Assembly (NCBI RefSeq): GCF_014078545.1
Contig: NZ_MU078713.1
Coordinates: 1 to 64,000 of the forward strand
Length of the DNA stretch: 64,000 bases
Direction: 5' to 3'
Source: Nitrosopumilus sp. b1
GTDB taxonomy: Archaea; Thermoproteota; Nitrososphaeria; Nitrososphaerales; Nitrosopumilaceae
Positions 10,214 to 18,914 of this stretch are shown here, in pieces (position 1 is the stretch's first letter; the number at the start of each line of letters is the position of its first letter). The notes beneath the pieces were generated by a model. It saw only the letters and a program-made list of their open reading frames with translations. It had not been told where the DNA came from and ran no database searches. The position numbers and the translations under genes are program-made.

Positions 10214-10771
10214 ATGTCTGAAACAATAGAAATAGATCTCACTACATTGTTTGGAATAACCCAACGAGAAACTGAAAATGACACTGTACAAGAAGTAAAC
10301 CCAGAACTTTACACATCTATTTCAGAATTTATTGGAAAACTAAAGAGAGAAGAATATGACAGTACAGAAGCTAAAATTAAATCCAAACTTGTCCAAATGG
10401 TTACCGAACTAACTACCATTCTGATAACTGCAAGATTAGAGAAAGCATTAAGCTCAATTCCTATTGATTATTCAAACTTACTTGATGAGGAAAAATACAT
10501 CTTAGACTCTGAAGACGAAATGAGAGATCGACAAGAGATGATAGTTTCTGCAACACTAAATGGTAAATCCAAACTCCTTGAATCCATTGCACAAAAACAC
10601 AAGACTAAATCTATAACAGTACGATTCCTCAAAGAGATGGACTCTATTGTTGGAGTTGATCTTGAAAAATATGGCCCGTTTAAAACTGAGGACGTTGCTA
10701 CTATTCCCTATGAAAATGCCCAAGCACTAATCTCAAAATCAATTGCTGTAAAGATTAGAGTAGATGATTAG
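10214..10771 (+). CDS. GINS complex subunit (Gins51-like)
   Basis: A 185-residue protein with a helical N-terminal A-domain (about 30-130) and a small C-terminal B-domain. The B-domain, 'FLKEMDSIVGVDLEKYGPFK' followed by 'TEDVATIPYENAQALISK', is characteristic of archaeal GINS. The complex bridges MCM helicase and other replisome factors. The A-then-B order suggests the Gins51/Sld5-Psf1 type. It is divergent from glnA, with 55 bp between starts. Confidence 0.8.
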   Translation: MSETIEIDLTTLFGITQRETENDTVQEVNPELYTSISEFIGKLKREEYDSTEAKIKSKLVQMVTELTTILITARLEKALSSIPIDYSNLLDEEKYILDSEDEMRDRQEMIVSATLNGKSKLLESIAQKHKTKSITVRFLKEMDSIVGVDLEKYGPFKTEDVATIPYENAQALISKSIAVKIRVDD

Positions 10772-10801
10772 ATAGAAATTATCCTAATACAGTAAAGTTT
10801 C

Positions 10802-11086
10802 ATGTCACATACCGGAGTCGATGTTATTGATTTTCTTTTTTATACAGTTTATCCTGTGATTGGTATTTTCATTGTTGAGGGGATTAGTAGACTAGTAAAA
10901 TCTCCCAAGTGGATAAAACTTTGGGTGCAAGCTGCAGTATCAATTGGATTTGGAATTTATTATTGGTTCATTTTACCTGCTCCGGAAAACTTTCCATTAA
11001 CTGCGATGGTGATGTTTGCGCTAGCTATTGCACTTATTTATCAAGGAAGAAGAGCAAAAATTTCACCCGATAAATCTCCATACTAA
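10802..11086 (+). CDS. small membrane protein, three predicted helices
   Basis: A 94-residue protein with hydrophobic segments at about 11-27, 38-57 and 64-80 and a basic tail. It follows the GINS gene by 30 bp and overlaps the end of the convergent AN1-finger gene by 4 bp. No recognised motif; function unknown. Confidence 0.65.
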   Translation: MSHTGVDVIDFLFYTVYPVIGIFIVEGISRLVKSPKWIKLWVQAAVSIGFGIYYWFILPAPENFPLTAMVMFALAIALIYQGRRAKISPDKSPY

Positions 11087-11310
11087 TCTTTGAACTTGCC
11101 AAACATTCTCTTGAAAAAACCAGGCTTGTTGGGACCGCCATCTCTTATCACTCGTTTCTGCCCAAATCTTTTAGCTCTAATCTGAGTTAATTTTACACAC
11201 CTGTGTTCTTCTGGAAGCCTATGTTCGGAACAAAAAGGATCCTTGCAGTAATTGCACTCAAATGGCATGTCTGTCAAGTCACCACAATAAGCACAGTTTT
11301 CTGGCTTCAT
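11083..11310 (-). CDS. AN1-type zinc-finger protein
   Basis: A 75-residue protein whose N-terminal half fits the AN1 pattern exactly: Cys6, Cys9, Cys19, Cys22, Cys27, His30, His36 and Cys38 (C-x2-C-x9-C-x2-C-x4-C-x2-H-x5-H-x-C). The C-terminal half is strongly basic, with 'KRFGQKR' and 'FFKRMFGK'. AN1 fingers in eukaryotes are linked to ubiquitin and proteasome stress pathways. The role of stand-alone archaeal versions is not established; the basic tail could bind nucleic acid or membrane. An AT-rich TATA-like stretch lies at about 11325-11340. Confidence 0.85.
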   Translation of the reverse strand: MKPENCAYCGDLTDMPFECNYCKDPFCSEHRLPEEHRCVKLTQIRAKRFGQKRVIRDGGPNKPGFFKRMFGKFKD

Positions 11311-11399
11311 AGAACACTGTACAACTTTTCATTTAATAAATTCTCTAACGGTTATCACGAAAACATATTTACCATGCAGATTGAAACTGAAAGAAGATT

Positions 11400-12140
11400 A
11401 TGTTAAAAGATAAAGTTGCAATTATTACAGGCGCAAGCAGTGGAATTGGAAATGCCACAGCACTTGCTTTATCAAAAGAAGGCGTTAAAGTTGCTGTTGG
11501 TGCAAGACGAACTGACAGACTAGAACAACTCGCAAAGAAAATTAAAGAAAACGGCGGAGAAGTCTTTTTTCAAAAACTTGATGTTACAAAAAAATCCGAA
11601 TGTGATTCTTTTGTTAAAGCTGTTTTAGACAAATGGGGCTCTGTTGACATTCTTGTCAATAACGCGGGGTTAATGCCTTTGAGCTTCTTCAAAAATCTTA
11701 AGGTGGATGAATGGGATAGAATGATTGATGTTAACATCAAAGGTGTACTGTATTGTACTGGTGCTGTAATCAATCATATGAAAGAGAAAAAATCTGGACA
11801 TATTGTTAACATCTCATCTGTTGCTGGCCGCATAGTGTTCCCCGCAGGAAGTGTTTATTGTGCAACAAAACATGCAATCACTGCTTTCAGTGAGGGATTA
11901 AGACAGGAATTTAGCGTTCGCTCAAAAATCAGAGTTACTTGTATTGAGCCTGGCGTTGTTGCTACAGAACTAAATGATTCTATTACTGATGAATCCCTAA
12001 GTGGTTTTGTAGAAAGTGCCAAAAAAATGGAAGCCTTACAAGCAGATGATATTGCAAACGCAATTGTTTATGCTGTAAAATCTCCAGAACATGTTAGTGT
12101 TAATGAAGTGTTAGTAAGACCTACAACTCAAGAACGATAA
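11400..12140 (+). CDS. SDR family NAD(P)-dependent oxidoreductase
   Basis: A 246-residue classical short-chain dehydrogenase. Seen: the nucleotide-binding 'TGASSGIG' (10-17), 'VGARRTDRL' after strand 2 (an Arg pattern suggesting NADP), 'LVNNAGLMP' (about 85-93), catalytic Ser in 'NISSVAGR' and 'YCATKHA' (about 155-161). The substrate cannot be inferred. It stands alone, followed by a convergent small zinc protein. Confidence 0.9.
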   Translation: MLKDKVAIITGASSGIGNATALALSKEGVKVAVGARRTDRLEQLAKKIKENGGEVFFQKLDVTKKSECDSFVKAVLDKWGSVDILVNNAGLMPLSFFKNLKVDEWDRMIDVNIKGVLYCTGAVINHMKEKKSGHIVNISSVAGRIVFPAGSVYCATKHAITAFSEGLRQEFSVRSKIRVTCIEPGVVATELNDSITDESLSGFVESAKKMEALQADDIANAIVYAVKSPEHVSVNEVLVRPTTQER

Positions 12141-12142
12141 TC

Positions 12143-12358
12143 TTAGGCTTTTTCGTTTCGATCTTTCTCTTTTGTCAAATGTTCTAAAATCGCTTTAACT
12201 TCAATTCCTAAATCAGAGGCGTTTTTTGCCATATCTAATTTTTCAGGAATTTGCTGTCTAAAGCTTTCATCTTCCAACTCAATTCTTCTCTTCTCTACAC
12301 AGTCAGTATGATCACTATCTCTTGCAGATATTTTATGGCAGATGGAACAAATTTTCAA
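12143..12358 (-). CDS. small putative zinc-binding protein
   Basis: A minus-strand frame ending 3 bp after the SDR gene. The open frame extends to an ATG at 12475, but that start would lie inside the tRNA-Pro gene. The TTG at 12358 is chosen here, giving about 71 residues. It keeps the only conspicuous motif, 'CSICHKISARDSDHTDC', a Cys-x2-Cys plus His/Cys possible metal site, followed by a charged helix. Function unknown; the start is uncertain. Confidence 0.55.
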   Translation of the reverse strand: MKICSICHKISARDSDHTDCVEKRRIELEDESFRQQIPEKLDMAKNASDLGIEVKAILEHLTKEKDRNEKA

Positions 12359-12415
12359 TAATCTCTCAGTAGAATACCACGATTTAATAATTTCATTTTT
12401 TTGTTTTGTTTCTAA

Positions 12416-12490
12416 GGGGCCGTCGTCTAGTTTGGCTATGATGCTAGCCTGGGGTGCTAGAGGTCGCAGGTTCAAATCCTGCCGGTCCCA
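12416..12490 (+). tRNA. tRNA-Pro (anticodon GGG)
   Basis: A complete cloverleaf. The acceptor stem GGGGCCG pairs with CGGTCCC, leaving discriminator A at 12490. The anticodon stem CTAGC/GCTAG encloses loop CTGGGGT with anticodon GGG. The T stem GCAGG/CCTGC encloses TTCAAAT. No intron is needed. The three bases after the discriminator are CCA, so the 3' end may be genome-encoded. Confidence 0.95.
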
Positions 12491-12558
12491 CCATCATACA
12501 ATTGTAAAGTTACAAAATTTTCTATCAAAAGTTGGTTAAACTAGATTTTAATTAAAAG

Positions 12559-12567
12559 TTATAATTT
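12559..12567 (+). promoter_or_regulatory. TATA-like box for the 12595 gene
   Basis: GTTATAATT sits about 32 bp before the ATG at 12595 in an otherwise featureless AT-rich spacer. Its position fits a leaderless or very short-leader transcript. Confidence 0.4.
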
Positions 12568-12594
12568 GACCCGCTATCTGCAATTTGACAAAAA

Positions 12595-13122
12595 ATGTCA
12601 TACAAATCAAGACAGAAAAAAATTGCACTTGCTGCAACAATAGCAGTTGTCGCAGTGGGAATTACCGGAGCATTCTTTATTCCAGCACAGAGTGCAGAAG
12701 TAATTGTACCTACAACCCAGGAAGACCAAGAAAAATATGATGCACTTGGAATTGCACAAAGATTTGTGGTAACTAGTCCTACATTTGCTTTTGATGGAGA
12801 CATTAACTCACTCAAAACTGAATATGTTGGTTCCACAAAATCAATTCCACCACAACACATCTTCAAAGCAACCTTTGAATCAAGCCATGGATTCTTTGGA
12901 AATAGGGAAGGCCAAGCTCTTACTCCCGAACTCACTCCTCACACCATGATAATTTTGGTATCAGAAGGAACCGTGATTTCTGCAATAACTGACGAAACAT
13001 GGGATGAGCAAAAAGAACTGTTCATACAAAGAGAGACAGATCTTGATGCTTCCAACTTTGTTTCTGAGTACGACTATACTGCACTTGAATTACTTTTAGA
13101 CAACCAGTTTGTTAAAATGTAA
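12595..13122 (+). CDS. exported or membrane-anchored protein of unknown function
   Basis: A 175-residue protein with a basic start 'MSYKSRQKK', a hydrophobic segment at about 10-29 and then 'PAQSAE', a plausible signal peptide or anchor. The rest is soluble and acidic with no recognised motif. It is flanked by tRNA-Pro and a convergent DNA glycosylase gene. Such single-anchor extracytoplasmic proteins are frequent in this window. Confidence 0.75.
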   Translation: MSYKSRQKKIALAATIAVVAVGITGAFFIPAQSAEVIVPTTQEDQEKYDALGIAQRFVVTSPTFAFDGDINSLKTEYVGSTKSIPPQHIFKATFESSHGFFGNREGQALTPELTPHTMIILVSEGTVISAITDETWDEQKELFIQRETDLDASNFVSEYDYTALELLLDNQFVKM

Positions 13123-13150
13123 TTCATTTCCTTTTTTTATTTTAAAAAAG

Positions 13151-13762
13151 CTAACCTATCTCATCAAAATTGTTCAGACTTTTCCAAAGATACCATGTGG
13201 CAATCGTTCTGTAAGGTCTCCACTTTTCAGCAATTTTTTTCATCTTATCCTCAGATGGCAGTTCTTTTAGATTATGCAATCTCTTAATTCCTTTTTTTAA
13301 ACCCAAATCTCCAACAGGCAAGACATCTAATCTACCCAATGAAAATATTAGAAACATCTCTGCAGTCCATCTTCCTATGCCTCTGACCCGTATCAATTCT
13401 TCAATAACTTGCTCATCTGACAAATTTCGCATCTTGTTTAATTGCAATTCTTTAGAAGAGATTTTCTTTGAAAGATCTTTAATGTAAGAAACTTTCATCT
13501 GTGATAAACCAGTCTTTTTTAATTTTGAGTCTGAAGTCTTTAGAACATCAATCGGTTTAGGAAACCTAGAAGAATAAAGCAATCTGAATCTCTCAGATAT
13601 TGATTTTGCTGCAGATCCAGATAATTGCTGAGTAATTATCGCCTCAACAAGTGATTCATACCGGTTTCTGGTGGTTCTAATCTTACAGGCTCCTACATTA
13701 AAGATAATTTCAGCTAATTTTGAATCCTTTTTTAGATGTCTTATTGCAGCTTCAAGAGCCAT
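13151..13762 (-). CDS. HhH-GPD DNA glycosylase (AlkA / 3-methyladenine type)
   Basis: A 203-residue base-excision-repair glycosylase. It has 'IITQQLSGSAAKSI' (about 42-55), the helix-hairpin-helix 'RVRGIGRWTAEMFLIF' (about 127-142) and the catalytic aspartate in 'VLPVGDLG' (about 151-158). No Cys-x6-Cys-x2-Cys-x5-Cys iron-sulfur cluster follows, which separates it from the Nth protein at 55072. It removes alkylated purines by family inference. Its start abuts the stop of the kinase-like gene, indicating one transcript. Confidence 0.88.
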   Translation of the reverse strand: MALEAAIRHLKKDSKLAEIIFNVGACKIRTTRNRYESLVEAIITQQLSGSAAKSISERFRLLYSSRFPKPIDVLKTSDSKLKKTGLSQMKVSYIKDLSKKISSKELQLNKMRNLSDEQVIEELIRVRGIGRWTAEMFLIFSLGRLDVLPVGDLGLKKGIKRLHNLKELPSEDKMKKIAEKWRPYRTIATWYLWKSLNNFDEIG

Positions 13763-14520
13763 TACACCTTTAGAACTTTCAAAATATCATCAAAACTCTT
13801 TCGATCTTTTTTGTGCTTGTAATCTCTTAATGCATCTATGATCTTTTCTCTTGGCGGTATTTTGTATACACGACCAACCTTCTTTGAGATTCCAGAGCCA
13901 ATAAAAATAGCCTGAGTCGCAGAAGTTACGTTTGAAACCTTTCGTTTTGTACTAGAACTCTCAAAATCAATCAATGTAATTTTTTTACCAACTATGACGT
14001 GTTTAGAAATGCTACTCAATTCTCCATGATCAATGTTGGATGAATCCAGCTTGTAGCATTCTTCCAAAATGCTTCTTATTGTTTGCTTAATCTTTCCTGC
14101 TCCTCCTCTTCCACTCACTGATGCAACCCAATCACTAACCTTTTCTCCATTAAGATACTCCATCAAAATGAAATTTTTACTGCTGGCAATGAATTTTGGT
14201 CCAACTTTGGCCTTGTTTGCAGATTTTAGTAATCTAGCTTCATTTTTCATTCCATCTCTTTGAGAATCTATCCGTCTAATTTTTAGAGCAACAAGACTAT
14301 TCCTTTTTTTTGCCAAGACAACAACACCTACGTATCCTTTTCCTAAAATTCGTAAATTTCCAATTTGTGTCTGACCTTGAAAAGATACTTTTGTAATTCC
14401 TAGTTTTTTTAATTCTGAAATTCTTGATGTGATTTGTCTCTTGGAAGCTTTTGGATATCCAAGTATAGATGAATACGGTTCTTTTTGGAATATGCTAATT
14501 GGAAGAAAAGAGGATTTCAT
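13762..14520 (-). CDS. predicted Ser/Thr protein kinase (COG2112/RIO-like)
   Basis: A kinase-fold protein of about 252 residues. A glycine loop 'ILGKGYVGVVVLAKK' is followed by the nucleotide-binding Lys in 'VALKIRR', a hinge 'LMEYLNGEKV', 'DHGELSS' in place of the catalytic-loop HRD, and 'LIDFES' in place of DFG. These departures are normal for this archaeal family. The ATG at 14520 is preferred over 14541 because it shortens the overlap with the upstream CCA-adding gene to 26 bp. Operon partners suggest a link to tRNA or repair functions. Confidence 0.78.
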   Translation of the reverse strand: MKSSFLPISIFQKEPYSSILGYPKASKRQITSRISELKKLGITKVSFQGQTQIGNLRILGKGYVGVVVLAKKRNSLVALKIRRIDSQRDGMKNEARLLKSANKAKVGPKFIASSKNFILMEYLNGEKVSDWVASVSGRGGAGKIKQTIRSILEECYKLDSSNIDHGELSSISKHVIVGKKITLIDFESSSTKRKVSNVTSATQAIFIGSGISKKVGRVYKIPPREKIIDALRDYKHKKDRKSFDDILKVLKV

Positions 14521-15832
14521 CAGTTGATGCCATCTCGGCAATTGCCTCTTTAATTGATTTGCTAGTGTGCATGTTTCCTGTAAGAATCTTGAATTTTTTA
14601 ATATCTTTTTTTATTCCTGCAGGAACTCCAGAATTACTAAGATTCTTTGATAGTAGATAAGTTAGAAATTTCTTTGCTTCATTATGTTTTCTATTATCTA
14701 GAGAACAAACTCTTCTGTTGCTTGCAACCCATAACAACTTGCTAGTCTTTTTATTTTTTTTAATAAAACTTGTTGCATCACTTTCATTGAAATATTCTGG
14801 TCCTTCTCTTACAAATAATTCTGGAATTATCACCGAATCAAGTAAGAAAATTAATGAGGCATCATTAGCCTCATCTGTAATTGCAGCATTTCTTATCACT
14901 TTGAATCCTGCAAGTTTTAGTTGCATGTTTAGAGCACTTGATGCACGCTTAATCTGTCCCCAAATTATATCCGGACTTCTAGCTTTGAATTGAAATCTAA
15001 CAATAACAATATTTTTGAGAATCTCACTCTTTACTCGTCTTTTTCTTGATCTAAAGAAATGCATTGATGGTTTTTTTAGAAATTCCCTACTTGCGAGAAC
15101 AAATTTTCCTATATTTTCTTCTGATATGGCAGCAGCTAAATTTCTATTTCCGTCAATAGGATCCAAAATAGAAATTACAGTATCAAACTCTTTTGTAGCT
15201 TTTCCAATAATCTGCCCTACACTGATTTTAGCAAATTCTTTTAGAACATTTTCAAAACTTCCAAAGTTCCAAATGAGAACTTCAGCTACATATCCACTAA
15301 ATCCCTGTCTTGCAATTTCAGCACCATAGATTCCGTTATTCATCAAAAATTTCTTTAGCAATCTTACATCGTTTTTCATTTCACCTGAAAGTGATTCAAG
15401 CATAAACTGTGTATGAAAATGGGTTCTATCAGCAGCTGATTTCCATTCTCCTTTCTCTACATTGTAACAGGGAACTACATTTACTTTAGTTGTCTTTATT
15501 TTTGCTTCGACATAAGGATGGTCTGAATATTTTACATACGGATGAAATTTTTTTAGTGCTTGAAATCCTACCTTTTTCGATATTTCTATGAATTTTTTTT
15601 CTGTAGTTTCTTTTTTGAATTTTATAAAAATATCAATATCGCCTCCTTGTTCTGCAGATATCCAAGTGCCTTTGGCATAAGATCCGCCAAACTCAACATC
15701 AAGAATTTCAGAATGTTTTTTTATTTGAGAGATTACAAGCTCAAACGCAAGTTTTGCAACTGAGTTTTTTTCATTTTCAAGTTTTTTTGTAGGAATTACA
15801 CTCTTGCGTGCTGTTGTTAAAATCTGATTCAT
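14495..15832 (-). CDS. cca: archaeal CCA-adding tRNA nucleotidyltransferase
   Basis: A 445-residue class I CCA-adding enzyme that builds or repairs the 3'-CCA of tRNAs without a template. The nucleotidyltransferase core shows 'GGSYAKGTW' (about 49-57) with catalytic carboxylates 'DIDIF' (about 65-69). 'DHPYVEAKI' supplies a third acidic residue. The remaining helical body matches the archaeal family in length. It overlaps the 2'-5' ligase-like gene upstream by 4 bp (ATGA arrangement), so the cluster is translationally coupled. Confidence 0.93.
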   Translation of the reverse strand: MNQILTTARKSVIPTKKLENEKNSVAKLAFELVISQIKKHSEILDVEFGGSYAKGTWISAEQGGDIDIFIKFKKETTEKKFIEISKKVGFQALKKFHPYVKYSDHPYVEAKIKTTKVNVVPCYNVEKGEWKSAADRTHFHTQFMLESLSGEMKNDVRLLKKFLMNNGIYGAEIARQGFSGYVAEVLIWNFGSFENVLKEFAKISVGQIIGKATKEFDTVISILDPIDGNRNLAAAISEENIGKFVLASREFLKKPSMHFFRSRKRRVKSEILKNIVIVRFQFKARSPDIIWGQIKRASSALNMQLKLAGFKVIRNAAITDEANDASLIFLLDSVIIPELFVREGPEYFNESDATSFIKKNKKTSKLLWVASNRRVCSLDNRKHNEAKKFLTYLLSKNLSNSGVPAGIKKDIKKFKILTGNMHTSKSIKEAIAEMASTDEILFSSN

Positions 15833-16374
15833 GGTTTTGCTGACACCACTTGTAAATCAGAATAAATTGGACCAGAAGGAGTTAACTCACTTTTTTTTAA
15901 TTTAAAATTTTTTACATTTTGAATTCCAAAACGTACATTCTTGTATCTTTTCAATTCTTCTGTTATATCATTTGGCTTGTTTTTAATTCTAAAGATTGTA
16001 ACATGAGGGGTAAATGGTTTATCACTAGAAAATCCTAAAGGTGATAGTGAACTCTCAACCTTTTTTGCCAATTCTATGAGATTTTTCCCAGAATCTTCAT
16101 CAACTCCAATCCACACCACTCTGGGGAATTTTGCTTTAGGAAATGCTCCCATATTTGTAAATGTCACATCAAAGGACTCAAAACTAATTCTTTCTAAAGC
16201 ATCCTTTACTTGATTTAATTTATTTTCATCAATTTCTCCCAAAAACTGTAATGTAAAATGAATATTTTTAATTTCAACAGGTTTTGCATTGATGTTAAAT
16301 TCTGACTGTATTTTCTTTATTGAATCAATTATCTCTTTACTAATTATTTCTATGGCAACAAAACTTCTCATCAT
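15829..16374 (-). CDS. thpR: RNA 2',3'-cyclic phosphodiesterase / 2'-5' ligase family
   Basis: A 181-residue member of the 2H phosphoesterase family. Both catalytic motifs are visible: 'HFTLQFLGE' (about 40) and 'HVTIFRIK' (about 128), each H-x-T/S-x. Family members hydrolyse 2',3'-cyclic phosphates and can ligate tRNA halves with 2'-5' bonds in vitro. Its position directly before cca supports an RNA-end-processing role. Confidence 0.9.
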   Translation of the reverse strand: MMRSFVAIEIISKEIIDSIKKIQSEFNINAKPVEIKNIHFTLQFLGEIDENKLNQVKDALERISFESFDVTFTNMGAFPKAKFPRVVWIGVDEDSGKNLIELAKKVESSLSPLGFSSDKPFTPHVTIFRIKNKPNDITEELKRYKNVRFGIQNVKNFKLKKSELTPSGPIYSDLQVVSAKP

Positions 16375-16444
16375 GAATTTTTTAATATATTGTTTATAAT
16401 AATTTCCGGTAGCTTCATAGACTAGACGAATTTACTTTTCTTAA

Positions 16445-16996
16445 TTGGTCAAACTAATCGTATGCCTAACTGGAATGCCCGGGGCTGGAAAATCTACTAT
16501 TGCAAATGGTTTGAATGAAAAAGGATTTGAGATAATCAATATGGGTGATGCAGTACGTCAAGAAGCCAAGGAAAAAAATCTTGAACCGACAGGACAAAAC
16601 TTGGGAAAACTCATGCTTGAACTACGAGAAAAAAATGGTCAAGGAGCAATTGCAAAATTAATTGAACCACAAATTATGAAATCCAATTCTGATGTTATAG
16701 TTGTTGATGGAATCAGATCAAATGCTGAAATCGAGGTATTGAAAAAAATTTGTAAGTTAAAAATTCTTTCCATACATGCTTCAACAGATACACGTTATGA
16801 TTTTCTGACAAAGCGAGGAAGAAGTGATGATCCTGATAATAGAGGCAAGTTTGATGAAAGAGATTCAAGAGAGCTCGGAGTAGGAATTAGTACTTCCATA
16901 GCACTTGCCGATGAGACAATTTCTAACAACAATTTATCAATAGAACAACTAATTGATCGTGCATACAACACTATCAAAAGCTGGTTGAATAAATGA
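16445..16996 (+). CDS. UPF0200-type P-loop nucleotide kinase
   Basis: A 183-residue P-loop protein with a TTG start. The Walker A motif 'GMPGAGKST' (9-17) is followed by 'NMGDAVRQEA', then 'IVVDGIRSNAEI' and a lid-like 'KRGRSDDPDN'. The layout is that of adenylate/dephospho-CoA kinase-like archaeal proteins of unsettled substrate. It overlaps the next gene by 4 bp. Confidence 0.82.
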   Translation: MVKLIVCLTGMPGAGKSTIANGLNEKGFEIINMGDAVRQEAKEKNLEPTGQNLGKLMLELREKNGQGAIAKLIEPQIMKSNSDVIVVDGIRSNAEIEVLKKICKLKILSIHASTDTRYDFLTKRGRSDDPDNRGKFDERDSRELGVGISTSIALADETISNNNLSIEQLIDRAYNTIKSWLNK

Positions 16997-17385
16997 AGAC
17001 ACCTACATTTAGATGCAAGATAGAAGCTTACTGTCCAATATATTCATCTGAGGATCCAGATAAAGTGATTTTATCTGTTACCAACGTATTACCAAATTCT
17101 AAAATTAAATCCACTAAAAAAGAAATCAAGGCAACCTCGATCAATCTTGATACCATCGAAAAAATTTCAGATACATTTCACTCAAGGAAAAGTCTAAGCA
17201 GTTTTAGACGACAATTAATAAAAAATCTAGATTATGATTCAACCTGGTTTTATCTCAATAAACAGGCTGCATTCGTAAATACGGTAGCACTATGTGAAAC
17301 TGCAGAGGAATCTCCTTTGGGCCCAATCAAGGTGTATCTGTATTCCGAGAGTATTCAGGAGATAATCGATTGGTTAGTCTCTTAA
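16993..17385 (+). CDS. UPF0201 / RNA-binding protein (COG1325-like)
   Basis: A 130-residue protein resembling the archaeal UPF0201 family. An N-terminal strand-rich region is followed by 'SFRRQLIKNL', 'YLNKQAAF' and the conserved 'ESPLGPIKVYLYSES' near residues 105-120. Family members are annotated as predicted RNA-binding or exosome-associated proteins; direct biochemical proof is lacking. ATGA overlap with the P-loop kinase indicates co-translation. Confidence 0.75.
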   Translation: MKTPTFRCKIEAYCPIYSSEDPDKVILSVTNVLPNSKIKSTKKEIKATSINLDTIEKISDTFHSRKSLSSFRRQLIKNLDYDSTWFYLNKQAAFVNTVALCETAEESPLGPIKVYLYSESIQEIIDWLVS

Positions 17386-17463
17386 CTCAATAAAATTAAA
17401 GCCGAATAGATCAAAATTTTCAGTCTTGATGTAAAATGACGATTTCCATAAAGTTTAGAGAAA

Positions 17464-18198
17464 ATGAAAGTACAGATAGCAATAGTTTGTTCTATTCTTG
17501 TTGTAGGAGGCTTTCTGTTTATGCCCGGTGCTATTGATGTAATTCCTGGAGGCCAAAACCTTGTTGATTACATTGAAAATAACGTAGGTGAAGTTCCAAA
17601 ACAAACAGTTGAAAAAATTGGTGGAACAGTTGACTCTTCAATTAATACAGTCAACAATAAGATTACTGACATAAAAGACTCCTCTGAAGAATTTCTCTCA
17701 AAACAAAATATTCCAAATATCATTCCAACCAAATTAGAAGACGCAGAATTAGAAGAAATCGAATTCCATGGAAAACTAGAAGACAAACCTGAATTTCCAC
17801 CTGCAGTGTCACGACACGCAAATGGTGCAGGCTCACCATCGGCATCCACAACTAATGCACCAACTGTTGTAACAACCCCACAAACTCAAACTATTTCTTA
17901 TGAAACATTATCCCTAATTACAGAAAAACAGCCAGATGATACTGTCAAGCTGAAATACAAAGACACATCAGGAAAAACTCTGAGCGTTACTGTAACAATG
18001 AGAAATGAACAAAAAATATTATTCACTGGACAATTCTTCTCATCAAGCTTTGAAGCTACTGTGCTAGACGCTGCAAACACGCCACATTTTATTGACATGA
18101 TAGTTGATCACGCTGATCATGGAAAGATCTCCGCATCAGCTTTTAATCCCGCAGGAAATACAGATTCATCCATTAATGGCGTTTTTAGTTCTGGATAG
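17464..18198 (+). CDS. secreted/anchored protein of unknown function
   Basis: A 244-residue protein with an uncleaved-looking N-terminal hydrophobic segment (about 3-22). An amphipathic helical region 'KIGGTVDSSINTVNNKITDI' follows, then a Ser/Thr/Ala/Pro-rich linker (about 118-145) and a beta-rich C-terminal domain. No family is recognised. Its end overlaps the end of the convergent sirtuin gene by 14 bp. Confidence 0.75.
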   Translation: MKVQIAIVCSILVVGGFLFMPGAIDVIPGGQNLVDYIENNVGEVPKQTVEKIGGTVDSSINTVNNKITDIKDSSEEFLSKQNIPNIIPTKLEDAELEEIEFHGKLEDKPEFPPAVSRHANGAGSPSASTTNAPTVVTTPQTQTISYETLSLITEKQPDDTVKLKYKDTSGKTLSVTVTMRNEQKILFTGQFFSSSFEATVLDAANTPHFIDMIVDHADHGKISASAFNPAGNTDSSINGVFSSG

Positions 18199-18913
18199 AC
18201 TGAATATACGTCAGAAGCTTTGGCAAAATATTTGATGAAGTATCTCTTATGGATAAATCCATCTGAGATGACATTATTGTTTCCTCTGGATTAATTTCTA
18301 TTAACATCGCATCATTCTGTTTTGCATAAATTGGCAAAGTATTTGCTGGAGAAACCACTAACGAGGTTCCGGCAATTATCATAATATCACATTTACTTGA
18401 CTCAATCATTGCCTCTCTCCAAACTTTTTGTGGTAATGGTTCACCAAACCATACTACATCTGGCCTTAAAATTTTCCCACATAGGCACTTTGGAGGAACC
18501 TCTTCAAATTTTGTAATAATATCATCTTCAAAGTCACAAGATGTACATTTTATTCTAATAATGCTTCCATGAAGCTCTAGTACTTTGGAACTTCCTGCTT
18601 TTTGATGGAGACCATCAATATTTTGAGTCATGACGACTACATCTTTGAATTTTTCAATTTCTGCCATTGCAAAATGACCTGGATTAGGTTTTGCAGAAAG
18701 AATATTTCCACGTCTATCTTCATACCATTCCCATACCAGCTTTGGATTCTCATAAAATGCCTCTATTGTAGCCAGTTGCATTGGATCGTATTTTCTCCAC
18801 AATCCATCTTTACCCCTAAATGTAGGAATACCACTTTCTTGTGAAATCCCTGCACCTGTAACAAAGATTATCTTTTTTGTTTCTTTTAACTTGTCTTTAA
18901 TAATATCAAACAT
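18185..18913 (-). CDS. Sir2-family NAD-dependent protein deacylase
   Basis: A 242-residue sirtuin. NAD-binding 'VTGAGISQESGIPTFRG' (about 18-34), 'TQNIDGLH' with the following catalytic His in 'LELHGS', a four-cysteine zinc site (CTSC and CLC), and 'IIAGTSLVVSPA'. A Y-x-x-R pair in 'WEWYEDRRG' (about 61-69) matches the acyl-pocket motif of bacterial CobB and human SIRT5, implying removal of acidic acyl groups such as succinyl. It lies one base downstream of the RNase Z stop, in the same operon. Confidence 0.93.
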   Translation of the reverse strand: MFDIIKDKLKETKKIIFVTGAGISQESGIPTFRGKDGLWRKYDPMQLATIEAFYENPKLVWEWYEDRRGNILSAKPNPGHFAMAEIEKFKDVVVMTQNIDGLHQKAGSSKVLELHGSIIRIKCTSCDFEDDIITKFEEVPPKCLCGKILRPDVVWFGEPLPQKVWREAMIESSKCDIMIIAGTSLVVSPANTLPIYAKQNDAMLIEINPEETIMSSQMDLSIRDTSSNILPKLLTYIQSIQN

Positions 18914-18914
18914 G

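Noticed and set aside
12143-12475. Full-length 110-residue reading of the small zinc protein starting at 12475
   Set aside because: The first 20 codons would be the antisense of a perfect tRNA-Pro gene. A start after the tRNA is much more likely.
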